Shown here one piece after another: positions 10,583 to 22,384 of a stretch of DNA of 64,000 bases; position 1 is the stretch's first letter, and each line of letters begins with the position of its first letter. The position numbers and the translations under genes are program-made. The notes under the pieces were generated by a model. It did no database searches. It was given only the letters and a program-made list of their open reading frames with translations, and was not told the DNA's origin. The DNA comes from Lepidodermella squamata. Lineage: Eukaryota > Gastrotricha. The stretch is taken from positions 1,178,001 to 1,242,000 of the forward strand of contig JBLDXI010000017.1 of NCBI GenBank assembly GCA_047495785.1. Direction: 5' to 3'.

Positions 10583-11876
10583 ATGAAGCTGATATCCTAC
10601 GAGATAGCTTTGCTAACTTTTTTCGCCGCTCTTATAATAGGGCATCTTATCGCCTGGATTTATTTCCAGGCAGATTTCCATACACCCCTTGAGCGATCTT
10701 ATGAAGTCGTTATTCGTCACTTGGAAATCAGACTCGCGGGTGGTTTGAACTTCACAGAAAAAACTCGTCGCAGCAGTCCATTGTTTGAATTCGAAGAAGA
10801 TGGTATGAACAAGACGGAAATCTACAAGGCTCGTCAACGTCGAGCAAGTGAAGCTTGTCTTAAAAGATACGGATACAAGCCAGAAATGATAAATGGCAAC
10901 TGGCGCTCGACCCATCGCTCTTTCCATGAATTTACATTCTTCAACGACCAATACAATTTTTCAATCTGCACGTATGACCCCGCTTGAATTTTCCGTGCAA
11001 GGTGATAAATATTTCATTCAATAGAATACCTAAGGTGGCCAGCACTAACATAAAAGAGATGCTGTTGGGCCTAATCGATTTGAAAAAACCAGTGGAATGG
11101 CCCCCTGGATCTAAATTTTTATCGCTTCCTTGGATTCATCGACTGGTTGAGTTGCCAATTCCTGAAATTTCAAAGCGAATGAACTACACCAAAATTATAT
11201 TTGTTCGTCACGTAAGTCATGCAAGGGAAAACAATCACGCAAAAATTCTACATCTGCTCTATACCCACAGCCTATCGAGCGGTTAATATCAGCTTGGAGG
11301 GAAAAATTTTCGAAAGGCAGTCCGCAAGTGGAACTTCGGCGTGCGCAAAATCAGATCCTCGAGCACAGCCGATACACTGATGGGATTCGTCCACCAATAA
11401 ATAGAACAACTTGGCTATACGATGATCCGAAGCCTGTCACTCTCAAAGAATTTTTTCAATTTTTGGCTGATAAAGGAACAACCCCGGCATTTATCGACGT
11501 TCATTGTAAGATATCCTATAAAATTTGCATTAATTCAAATTTATTAATTTTTAACTGACGTATAGGGGTGCCCTTTGTCAACCACTGTGATCCATGTCAT
11601 GTGCAATACGATTACATCGCTCATTTCGAGGATCTGGAGCAAGAAATGAGCTACATTCTTGAAACATTATCGGGAAAATCAGCCAGATCTCTTCTACCAA
11701 AACCTCAAAACGGCTCATTTGCGGCTGATTGGAACAGTATTTTTCCGCAGCGAAATCTAGCTGACGAAACTTTACGCTCATTCTATGCCGATCAACTTCC
11801 CGCTGGTCTTGTGGAGAAAGTATCAAACATATATTCCTCAGATTTTGACATTTTTGGGTACAAGAAAATTCTTTAG
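10583..11876 (+). CDS. Sulfotransferase copy 7 of 7
   Basis: Last member of the tandem array, a predicted Golgi type II sulfotransferase. Exons are 10583-10971, 11025-11211, 11271-11505 and 11566-11876. The hydrophobic anchor spans about residues 5-28, followed by a charged stem with a short acidic patch. Motifs are SFHEFTFFNDQYNF, IPKVASTNIKEML, FVRH|PIERLISAWREKF (Glu for the usual Asp), HCDPCHVQYDYIAHFEDL and KPQNGSFAADW. The three introns are at the same positions and phases as in copies 2-6. Predicted active; acceptor glycan unknown. Confidence 0.92.
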
Positions 11877-13198
11877 TTTGTTTACTCATTTTAAATACGA
11901 CGATAATGCTTGAAAGCCCATTCAACGACGAATAAAATTTACATCATCTATGCACATTTTAAGGTCGTGTTCTTTTCCGGAAAGCAACGCTAGAATTTGA
12001 CACAATTTGAGTCTTCTTATCATATTTTTCAGTTATCTTCGATTACTACTCTGAGAAAATGTATAAGACTTATTATTGTATGACCAACTGGATGCGCTTT
12101 CATTAAAGAGGGCACGTTTATTAGCAACCTAGTCATTTTTTGCTTGCTCCTGGATTTCTTATCATTCGACTCATCGGAAGCCAACACCCATTCCATATCA
12201 TATCGTAAGATTTTATTCAACAACATTCGATTCAACAATAATAGAATTTCGACTTATTTCTACGTATATTCTTCGGCTTTGTGGCGTTTTGCTCTATAAA
12301 GAGCAGAATCAAATGCTCATCATAGCTCAAAACTTCTTCTCTCGCGAAAAACTTCGGTTTGAAAGCAATGCGGCAAATAAAGAGAGTCAAATCGTGGAAT
12401 AATACTCAAAGGCAATGTTTAAATTATATTTTTGTTGGATTTTATAGATATTATTTTTTCTTGACTTCCCTTCACATTAATTTTAAAAAGTGAGCAACAA
12501 GTGGTTGCCGCAAAGAGTTTGGTGTGGCCAAGGAGGCCAAATAAGCTGGCTTTTGCCTTTCCAGGGTCTCGAGGTGCCAGAGTTGCCAGGGTCTATCTTA
12601 GAAGTGCGATTGACATTTGACTAGTCCCACTTCTTGGCGCATTTTTGCTTGAATTCTCGCTTGATGCGACTGTCGATTTTGCGATTCTGTCGCCGATAGG
12701 CCCGCAGAAGGGTTTAGACGCGTATGGCAATACTTCTCTGGTCAGATTGCCTCTTGAAGGAAACACCTAAATCGCTGTCGTCATTTATGAGCCATTTATG
12801 AGCAAATAGAAGAAGGGCTTTGTCGCTAGTTAATTCGTCCTGGATGCTAGTCAAACTAGCCGTTAAGCTATGGTTTATTGTCATACTTATATTTTAGTTG
12901 TTCGCGACGGCTTAGTCAGTGCCACCCTAATTATCTTTCGATCATCTAATTATCTATTCATCTTGCGAACCTCCAGTAACTATGGACTATTAGAGAGTCT
13001 TAGAAAATGCACTGTCGACTGTCGACAGCAGATTAGTTTCTTTTTTCTGAAGTGACGGAGTGAGATTTGGCATTTGGCATTTGGCGCAAAATCGACTAGT
13101 TTCTGAAACCTTCCATTTTTCTTGCTTTACATTTAATAACGAACGTGTCTATTTTTGTTCGTATCTTAATAGGCATTTACTTAGTTCAAAATGTGTTG
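11877..13198. other. Non-coding stretch between array and F-box gene
   Basis: No gene recognised. A short interrupted palindrome (CTGTCGACTGTCGACAG) lies near 13014-13030 and a direct repeat TTTGGCAT near 13071-13083. The 5' end of the F-box gene must be near the right edge. Confidence 0.5.
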
Positions 13199-15165
13199 AT
13201 GGCTTGGGAAGATTTGCCTGTTGCAGTATTGGAGGATATATTTTTGCGGCTACCTTTCAGATATCGCCTGTATGCGTCTTTGACATGTAAAAAATGGTTA
13301 GTAAATTTTTATGCGCTGATTTTGCTTTTATTGTCATTGGATTTCTTCACAGGCTAATAGTGTTCTATTCTAAGCGGCTCTGGGCTTACTTTGTTTTCAA
13401 GGACAAAGCATTTTGTCGCAGAAGACTCTTTATGAGAGAAGTTTGTCGAAGTAATTTTGTTTGGCGGTCTATTAATTTATATTCCATGCAAAGGGTCATC
13501 GCACAATCGAATATGAGCTAAACTATGGCGCACTACACTCCTGTTTAAGGTCAACTGCCTTTGCTGTCCGCCGCATAAGTGTTGAAGCGATGCAAGATTA
13601 TCACGCTCTGTACGAATTCATGGGCCTACTATCAAATATGTTGGAGTACGCAGCTCAGCCCGCCACGAAAAACTCACCAGCTGTCACTCTTATGCCATTG
13701 ATGCATTCTTTTCTGTTCACATTTGCATGCCGAGCTGCGGGAGATATCAGTAACCCTAGTACAGTTGTGATCGGAACCGGCGGTCGGCTCTTCCAGGGGT
13801 AAATTGATTAATTTGCCATAATTTTTGTCATAATAAGTTATAATTGATAGGTTGTTGCGATTACTAGGAAATATGCCGCCTTTACACTCGCTTGGTTTAC
13901 GTAACTTGCGATTGGAAAGAGGCGACGTTCTCCAGCTTTTACTACCGGTTGTTGGCAGTGTTGGCGAATGTTTAATTTGTCTAGAAGTAAGTAGTGTATT
14001 GAAAATTTTACGTCGATTTAACGCCGTTTTTTAGGTTGTTAATTGCGCTTCACAGCCTGGAACCACGATGTGGGATGTTCTCTCATTTCGCAGATTAAAT
14101 CATCTGGTGCTATCAGCCCAACACGTAACTGAACAATTCGTTCGAGCGCTGCTACCTTCATCACGTCAACTGGCCTGCCCAAAGCTATCGTATTTAACCG
14201 TCTCTTACGACGACGTAACAATGGTCGATTTAGAGCCAACGCTATCTGATGGAATGTTTGAGCTCGACGATGTGAGGCGATTAGCCGGCGAAGAATCTTG
14301 GCGGCTGTTGTCTGAAGCGCGGCCTAGTTTGAACATTTGCATCGAGTTACGACCTCGATTGAGACGATTCCCCTCGGCGTTACGGTCGTGTCTGCTGGCC
14401 GGTGCCAAAGTAGTTCATGTTTCAATAGCCGCGCCTCGGCTGAAACTCACCGGAGTCTCATTACCAGGCGGTGAACGGCCTTTACTTCGGCGATTGCAGC
14501 ATTTCGATGAAGACGATTTGCCAGATAGCATTTTCATTGAACCTCTGTTACCGAGATTGGTTTCTCTTCACCTCCACTATTTAGAGGCAGTGATTCAACC
14601 CGGCTTGCCCCGGGTTCATGGTCCTAGGGACTTTCTATCTCGATGCGATGCTGCTTTAGTTGCTACTGCCCTTTGTTGCAGGAGATTGAGGGTAATTTTT
14701 GAAGTGGATAATTATTTTATTTAATTGACTATTTTTTAGGTTATGGTAATTCGAGAGAGAGTTTCAACGATGGCTTTGTTGTTGTTTCTTGAATTTGCCG
14801 GTTCCAATTTCTGTAGTTTATTTGTTCGAAAAAACGCGGTTCTACGCCGCTCAACGTTTCCAGTCAACGCCTTGCTTGTTTCGCTATCTGAATGCTCGCC
14901 GTATCAGTCTGACAAGCGAGAAAACCAGCACCACCACGAGTACTTCTCGTACGCTGGCCTGCCTAACATACCCTCCCGGCAGCAAATTATCGCCGCAGTT
15001 TCACGCCTCGCCCCTATCGGCAAATCGCTAGATTTAACGCAGAAATGGATCGCGACAAAACTGCGCTATACTCACAGTGACTTTCAATTTCTTTCCGACA
15101 AAGCCTTCTGCAATCTATCTCCACGACTCGCTAATATGCACGGGTCGACGTTTGCTTACTCGTAA
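13199..15165 (+). CDS. F-box protein
   Basis: Predicted substrate adaptor of an SCF ubiquitin ligase. Exons are 13199-13296, 13353-13440, 13493-13798, 13851-13986, 14035-14691 and 14740-15165. The N-terminal F-box reads WEDLPVAVLEDIFLRLP and continues as RYRLYASLTCKKW, a typical F-box core that binds Skp1. The remaining ~500 residues are Leu-rich with spaced LxxLxLxxL-like segments (for example MPPLHSLGLRNLRL and RLNHLVLSAQHV), suggesting a degenerate leucine-rich substrate-binding part. Exon 2 is best ended at 13440, because the intron 13441-13492 then keeps phase 0 into GHRTIEYELNYGALHS. An upstream in-frame ATG (13145) would add 18 hydrophobic residues; I prefer the later ATG immediately before the F-box. 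Substrate unknown. Confidence 0.8.
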
Positions 15166-15411
15166 TTGCTGGCTATTTTTATACTCTTGAAAAAAACCGA
15201 CCATCTCTATTCATTTGTTTCGTGTGCCGTTCATTTTTCAATGCTCATTTTACCTATACTTTATTTCTCCTTTTTCATGGTGCTCCGAATCTCGACTGCT
15301 TGTATTTCAGTCCACGCCCCGTTTTACATCATTTCTAGTGATTTTACTCGCTATTTGACGACGAAGAAAATTCAATAAAATGAAAGAATTAAGATGAAAA
15401 AACGAGAATCT

Positions 15412-16972
15412 TTATCGAATATTGAGAACGCTGTCTCTTGATGCCGCTTCGTAGTCGAGAGCCAGCCGTTTACAGCGGTCTTCAAATTTCTTCCGCAAAT
15501 CCCTGGAAAATTTTGAATTGAAAAATGGAAAATTCGGAAAAGTGAAAAAAATTACTCCATCATTCGTTTTAAGCGGTCGATATCTTGCGAATAATCGCCG
15601 TGTAAAATTCGCATTTTCTCCTCGAAAAGTCGTCGAAGTTCGAGTAGGTTCCCCGCTGTTGGGTCGGGATTATTGAGAAAACTAGGCGGTAAATCCGAGT
15701 TGACCATTCGAATATTAACGCCGTCTAAGAAGATGATTCGCGTTTTTACAGCAAAAGCGTCTCGAAAATCGGAATTGCCGTTTTCTACACAGAAAGGATT
15801 ACCCTGTCATATTTAAAAAAAAATTATTCAGAAGAACGAAAATGACCGGGGAGAAATTACGTAAACTTCAAGCCGCCTTAAAACAGGTAATTTTGCGATA
15901 CTGCTGAGACACTCGGCCACAGATTTCAGCATGTTATGCGCCAAATTGAGGCGGACCAATCGAAGACACGCGATCAGGTGAGTTGTAGATTCCTTAGAAA
16001 AAAGATAGGTAAAGCGTGTCCCATGAGTATAGCAAGCAAAGAAAATACACGGGAAAGAGTCAAGAAACTCTGAAATGAGAGGCGAACAGGCAAAGAGAGG
16101 CTTGAAAAATCTCATTGCCAGAAAAATTTAGAAAAATCAAAAAATCATGGGAATAAAAATCAAGTATGCCACTTTTGTTAATGGGATTAAATAATTCCGG
16201 GGAAATTTGGTCCAACCGGGTAAAATACCGAAAATTACCGAACCAATTACCATCGGGGTTTTCCGGGTTTTTTCCGGGTAATTTTTTTATTTCTCGGTTA
16301 AATCGCGGATAAAAGATAAAATATTCTCTCGGTAGGTTAATTATTCAAAAAAATTACTTAAATTTCCTACAAGAAGTTGCGCAACTTCTGGGACATGCTG
16401 TAATTATCCATAGAAAATGTTACGTTATTTATTAACAATTTTATTGCGATGAAGATCGATGTGTTCGACTGAAGTTAGGTGCTGAATGCCATCCAATTTC
16501 GATATCTATAAAACCTTAATTTTACAAAATTCTCAGTGTAGACCTTCGTATTTAAAACCTGATTGTAGCTAAAATCAACGTGCTTCAACCTGATCATAGC
16601 TCCCAAATGTTGAACCGAATTCAAATCGCTGAAATGATTTGACGATAAATCGAGATGAATAAGGTTAGGGCAGACTTGGCCAATATCGCTCGGAATTGTT
16701 GTCAGCATATTGTGGGACAAATCAAGCCAAACTAGCCGATCCATTCGCGGCGCGCCGCTACACGTAAGCACGGCTATTCGATTGCAGGTGCAATTTATTG
16801 CGGCTAAATTCGGACTGCGAGCCGCTAGATCCGGGAAGTGAACCTCGACTGTATAACCCATTGATATATCGATGACGTCGGCTTTTTCGGCCGCGGTTGG
16901 GAAACTATTTTGCGCGCATTCGCAATCGGCACGGCGAACGATTCGCGAAATTTCAGGGTTCAAATCGGCCAT
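15412..16972 (-). CDS. Leucine-rich-repeat protein
   Basis: Cytosolic-looking LRR protein. It starts at 16972 (MADLNPEISR). The first exon runs to about 16520 and encodes canonical repeats such as RLVWLDLSHNMLTTIPSDIG and LIHLDLSSNHFSDL. A further exon near 15997-15860 continues LVRLNLAHNMLKSV. The next exon begins at about 15804 with GNPFC, an LRR cap signature, and ends with a basic, probably helical segment. A last exon (from about 15488) ends in SRDSVLNIR at 15412. No signal peptide or membrane segment is visible. The long intron between the first two exons (about 520 nt) is placed only roughly. LRR proteins of this size usually act as protein-binding scaffolds; a specific role cannot be assigned. 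Confidence 0.68.
16141..16300. repeat. Low-complexity CCGG/AATTACC tract
   Basis: Within the large LRR-gene intron, the sequence repeats short units of the type CCGGGTAA and ACCGAAAATTACCG. It looks like simple-sequence decay rather than a named element. Confidence 0.4.
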
Positions 16973-17201
16973 GAAATTTATTTTTAAGGAGGAGCTTTTG
17001 CTAGTATGAACTCAACGCGCATCAGTGAATGGATTTTTCGAGATGAATGCTGCTAAGAAACCGCGTAAAATAAAAAGTATGCACCCGTAATAAATGCCAA
17101 ACTCATTTTATTCTCCCATCACAAGTTTGTTCGTCTCGTGAAATATATCTATATAAAAACGAAAAAAATCGGTCATACAAGTAAAGCGCACAAATTGAAT
17201 A

Positions 17202-20200
17202 TCATGGCTGGTTGTCCTGCAACAACATTTCGGCCGAAGTTGATGTCGCCGCCTTCTTCGCAGCGGCATCATTATCACCATTCTTCAAGCTAATTATTTG
17301 ATTATTATTATTAAGAATTTCATCGTTAGTCACTTCGTTATTATTTTTCGCTTGGTTATTATCAATTGCAGTTCCGTTTGCTTTTTTAACTTCGCCATCG
17401 TTGTTATTGTCATCGGCCTGGTTTAAAGTGGCCTGTTTCCGCTGGCGGTTGCGGTTGACAGGCTGGCTAGGAGATACGACGACAGCCCGAGTCGGCGAGG
17501 GTGATCGCCGATTGTTGTTATTTCGGCCGAGTAGCATGGCATCCTCGCCGGGCAACGGCCCACCGGTTCGCGGGGTCGTCACGCCTCGATTAGCCGCATT
17601 TCGAGGTGCGCCATTCCCAGTTCCGTGTCTTCTATGGCTCGACCGTTGCGTCCCAGTAGCGTGTTTCGGGGTCACAATGCCTCGCGGTGGCTGGCCGAGA
17701 GCGTTCATAGGTAACGCACCAGGAGGGTTGTAATTTCCGTTGGCATACGCGAGGTCATTCGGTGCGAAGTTGACATTATTATTGTTTGCATTGTTAAAAC
17801 TGTTGAGGCGACTCTGGCGCAGTTTGAGCCGGTACAAACACGGAACCATCGATAGGAAAGATTTTATTGACCCTCGTAATCGGTCGTCTGTGGCGCAATA
17901 AACTATCGCATTTTGTGCACTAAAAAAATAATAAAAAATATTAAAGTAATTGTTCGAAATATTTGCGACACCGAAATTAAGGTTCCAGCTTCAAAATTTC
18001 TAACGCTAAATTTTCCCAATTTTTGAAACTTATATTTAGCTTCCAAGACGGACTATTGAGAGAAATCACTGATTTGTATAATCGATTTCGAAAATCGATA
18101 TCGGATCTGAAAGCAGAACGTAAACTAAGTGTATAGTTCCAGGATCTATCGGTTAGGTGTGATATCTAATAAAAAGGCTTCTAATGAAGGCTTCAAACTC
18201 GAGAATCATGATTTGGAAAATTCTACTGATGGAGCGACGCAGTTAGGTTGCGCACATTTGAAATTTGAATTTTTTGAAAAATTAAATACCTGTTTGAAAA
18301 ACCGAGCATAGCGAATAGCTCTAGCAGTATATGTAGAGAAGAAGTTCTCGGGCCGATAGCCGCTGGATCGGCGTTGATCAGATACGTATAGACAATATAA
18401 TACGGTAGCCATGAGATCGGAAAAAGAACGGAAAGCGCGATCAGGGTTCGCCAAGCACGTTGCCGCCTTACAACAGAAATGCTACCACAAGCCGGTCGCA
18501 TGGCACTTGCTTGGATAGGATGGGTCCCAGCGAAGCCGTTGAGTTGAACAGCTGAGTTGGCCAATATCGGCGGACTGCTCGGGTTGCGAGCTAGGGGTGT
18601 CTGCTGCTGGACACCGCTTGGTTGTTGCTGAGTCAAAGTTTGCTGCTGAACTAAGGTCATCGTTGTATACGACTCGTTTGTTTGAGTATTGCGCGAAGCA
18701 GGAATTGCAGTTAACCGCGATACGATCCAGCCCAGGTAAATGTAAAGGCATAGCTGAACGAGAGCGGGTAGAGCGAAGTGAATGACTAGAAGTGACTGGT
18801 CGTAGGCGAGTTGAAGCGGAGTTGGCCATTCTTCACGACAAGATGACTCCTATAAGAAATAAAATCAGAAATTATTCATTTTCAGCGCGATGAAAAAATA
18901 TGAAGCTTCAAGATTATTCAAGTGATCATTGAAAGATAAGTGGTCAGAAAATTTCGTTAGCTTATAAAAAAACAGAAATTGGCTATAAAAATAGGTCAAA
19001 TTCCTTTTACTTGATTTTGTACTGGCGAATTTGTAGAAATTGAGTTAAAATTTCAAAATGAAGCCCCTGGACTCTGCCGGTTAATTCACATTTTATTTCA
19101 CCATCTCTCTAATGTCTAACTATCCAGTGTAATCGATAGATCCCCTACAGCATCCGGCGGAAGTCCTTCTCAAGTCGTACTTCCTATAATTATAAGCACT
19201 TATCGGAAACCATCTAAAACCAATCAATTTATTGAACTTCCTCAACTTAATGCGCTTCGCAATTGACGGACATTCAACAAATATAAAAGTAATCCGAAGT
19301 TCAAAAGTGACCACAAAAATATTCAATGAAAGGTTGGGAACTTCGAATTTTTGTATAGGAATCTTATCTCTTATTTTAAAGGAGAAGCTAAGGGGGAAAA
19401 CTTCAATTCCTCAGGTTCAGCTCTTCGGTCATAGGGAACTTTTCCGAGAGTCGCTAATAAAAGTTGAATTCTTTAAATTCCTGCTTAAAAACGGACAATT
19501 CATCAATGAATCATCAAATGAAGGCTGAATGCTGAAAATGACCACGCAAAAATTATCTTTCTTAAAATTTCGAGATGGCTAATCTTTTTTCTACATCCCT
19601 ACAAATATCGGAATCTAAGGAAAACAAACATCGGAAATATAAATGGCGGAAAAAAGCTTACCGGTGAGACACCCTCAGACAGCTGTTTGAGGAGCAGCTG
19701 GATGCTAGTTAAATTGGCCATCAATTTGATGTCACTAATATCCGGCGGTTCTTGAGCTGTTCTGAAGTAGAGCACCGGCGCCGCGACAATTATAGACAAC
19801 ACCCACGGCACAGATACGGTGACAATTTTCGCCGACCGGCTTTGCCCGCAGCAGAACCAGGAAGCTAACGAGCGCCGGCGCCGCCGGCTCGCCGAGCCGT
19901 CCTGGCTGTTGAAAAAATTGGCCGGCGCATTTGTCGGCGCCCGCGTTGCATTCATCTGCACGATGCACATCCGGTCAACGGATAGCGCAACCAGGGTATA
20001 CGCACTCGCACCTACAGACATGGCTATGCGGAGGAAAAATCGAATAATAAATATAAATAATCAGGTCAAATTACAGAATAACAATGAAAACTCACTCAAT
20101 AACGCCGGATGAATTTTGCAGACAATTATGTTGAACATGTAAGAATTGCCCGTCGAAAGGTTTTGTTGAACCACCCAGAGTGGCAATAAGACAACCGTAA

Positions 20201-20490
20201 CTGGCGAAAATTCGTAAAAATATTTGCAATTTCCACAAATTTAAAAAAATTACTGAGCAGATCAGCAACTGTCAAGTTAAGAGCTAAAAGGCCTGCGGTG
20301 GCTCGATATCGCCGCGAGCGGAAGACAGAAACAACGACGAGAACATTTGCAACGAGGGATAGTATAAAAATGATCGAAGCCAACACCAGGAGATAAGGTG
20401 CCTGTAAAAAATTAAAATTCGTTAAAAAATCAACCAAAAAATTTAAAATAATATACTCACAGATTGTGATTGATTGTTACTAGCTACCAT
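17202..20490 (-). CDS. Class A (rhodopsin-like) GPCR, peptide-receptor type
   Basis: Seven-transmembrane receptor of about 640 residues. Exons are 20490-20461, 20401-20254, 20200-20096, 20023-19662, 18849-18290 and 17919-17202. The join at the first intron gives MVASNNQSQS|APYLL; a TAA lies in frame upstream. TM1 holds LVANVLVVV, TM2 NLTVADLLI, extracellular loop 1 the expected Trp, TM3 starts at VCKIHPALL and ends SVDRM. The loop 2 Cys is in SSCREEW. TM6 reads LFPISWLPYY and TM7 FSNSAQNAIVYC. The canonical DRY, CWxP and NPxxY are therefore DRM, SWLP and NAIVY. Intracellular loops 2 and 3 are long, and the ~215-residue tail is rich in Asn. The fold resembles neuropeptide receptors (cholecystokinin, orexin or NPY-like), but I cannot name the ligand. 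Confidence 0.85.
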
Positions 20491-22048
20491 AATTTTTCCT
20501 TAGTCACACTCTATCATGATGCCGAGTCGGGATTGCGTAAATTTTGCTTGTACCATAGTTTGTAGCGTAGTAAAAAATTTCTAATTAAACTATCGATTTT
20601 ATATACTTTACCGAGTAATAAATTTGTAAATGAGTAGACAGGTGGGTGAATTCGATGGAGAAAAGTAGCCCTGGCAAATACATTGCTTATAAAAGTAATA
20701 ATACAACGGGTACGCTGAGCCGGACCGGGGATTCGCGTAATAAGGCTTGATTACAGCTAGCAGCATTATTAGGTTATTAAAATTTTTTGCTAGACAAAAA
20801 AATACGCGCAATACGCAAAAGTTATACGAAAGGTACAAGGTGTGATTTAGTATAAAACGGCGCGGCAATGCATCTCTACGCAACGCGTGTATTAGCCATC
20901 GCTGATTGATTTAAAAAATCGCATATTGTTCGTACGCGAACGAATTTTTTTTTCGAAACAAAAATAGCATGCCAAAAACTGCCACACAATCATATAGCAA
21001 AAAATTCAATAATACATTTAGCTAGGCGGAAGGAATCTGGTGATTGTTTTTGCGAATATTTTTTTTTTCAAATGACAATACGATCAGCCAACGCCACGAA
21101 AAAGCAACATTATGAGCCCAGGGTATTTTCATACCTGGCATAAGAGCCTGCTAAAAATTGCCATAAATAATTCAGGCTAAGAGATTTTACTCGTGAGAAA
21201 AATTCCGCCTCATTTGATCGGTTAGATCATGAGCTAACTTGTGATAACGAAAAAATATGAATATAAATCTAGCTCAAGGGTACTAATATTAAAGGTCAAA
21301 TAAATCCCCATAAATTTATTGCCTAGTTGATGATTCGCGGTTAGAAAACTTGCCGCTATATAGGATATAGCAGAAAAACATGCAGGAAAAAATAATTTAT
21401 TAAATGACGAGTGGGTGAAAAGATCGCGAGAGTCATATATGGTGGCTGGATGGATATACTATTGTCATAATGCAGAGCAAAATGCGGCGCATAAAAGTCG
21501 AATAAAAAATCAATTTTTTGCCAATTCTTTTAGATTTTGTGTGGTGTGAAGACGAGCGCGCGTGGCCAGACAACTTGTTTTATGGAGTTGAGCGCGCAGG
21601 GTGCGCACATTTTAATACATTACTGCCAAAATAATATGTGCGGTGACAGAACACCAGGGCGCGATTTTTCCCACAGCAGCGCGCATCGCGCCAAGAGCGC
21701 ATACGCATGACAAGAAAAAGTTTATACATTTCTCATAAAGAAAAAAAAGAAAGTTGCTTTATTAAAAAAATCGCGCGCGAAATAGTCATAGCCATAGCGA
21801 ACTCTTGACGTGTTTTTTTTATTTAACGGGACTCTGATAAGAGGTAGCGAGTGATTACAATCATATCCTGAATAACACATTTTATGAGATTTTACTATAA
21901 TGCAAAACTGAATAACTCTCGCATACATGATAGAATTTCCCCCACTCAATTTTATGACCGACCTAATTTCATTGGAAAAAAATGAAGGGAATTTGAAAAT
22001 TAATGAAATTTTAAGCTGGACCTTTGAAAATGTGTAATATGCACTCAC
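20491..22048. other. Non-coding stretch upstream of GPCR
   Basis: AT-rich DNA that should contain the GPCR promoter, with no convincing exon. A 91-codon minus-strand open frame at 20608-20883 has no recognisable motif. Confidence 0.45.
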
Positions 22049-22384
22049 CCATACGTCACCGGACCGTTGTTCATCGGCGGCATCCTCGGCAGCTAGGCGC
22101 ATTTTGAGCAAAAGTGCCAACGAGTAGGCCGCGTCTTCTTGTTGCGGCGGCCCTGGCTGTTGTTGGCCGTGCGGTTGCGCGTCCGCCATTAAATTCATCG
22201 TCGATGTTTCATCGCTGTAAAATTCATCGTCCTCGTCTTGAAGGCGGCGATCAACGGACGGCACTATGAATATGGCGCCGTCGCCCAGTTTATTATAGCG
22301 CGTCGTCTTGGCGCCAGCACTGCCCATGAGCGCGGTGGTTAAAAGCGTGAAAGCAGCAGCCGCTAAATTGTCGCCCATCTTCAT
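22049..22384 (-). CDS. Putative first exon of a secreted precursor (partial model)
   Basis: The minus strand opens with an ATG and a hydrophobic leader (NLAAAAFTLLTTALMGSAGA) that looks like a signal peptide with an AGA-type cleavage site. A 112-codon frame then runs to a strong donor, GTATGG|gtgagtgc, in phase 0. The mature part is acidic and includes a dibasic site (VDRRLQDEDDEF) and a Gln/Pro-rich segment. This is the composition of a peptide-hormone or other secreted precursor, but no known mature peptide is visible. The open frame continues past the donor to 21722 with unrelated sequence. I could not find the next exon; it may lie within the following 1.5 kb or not exist. Confidence 0.35.
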
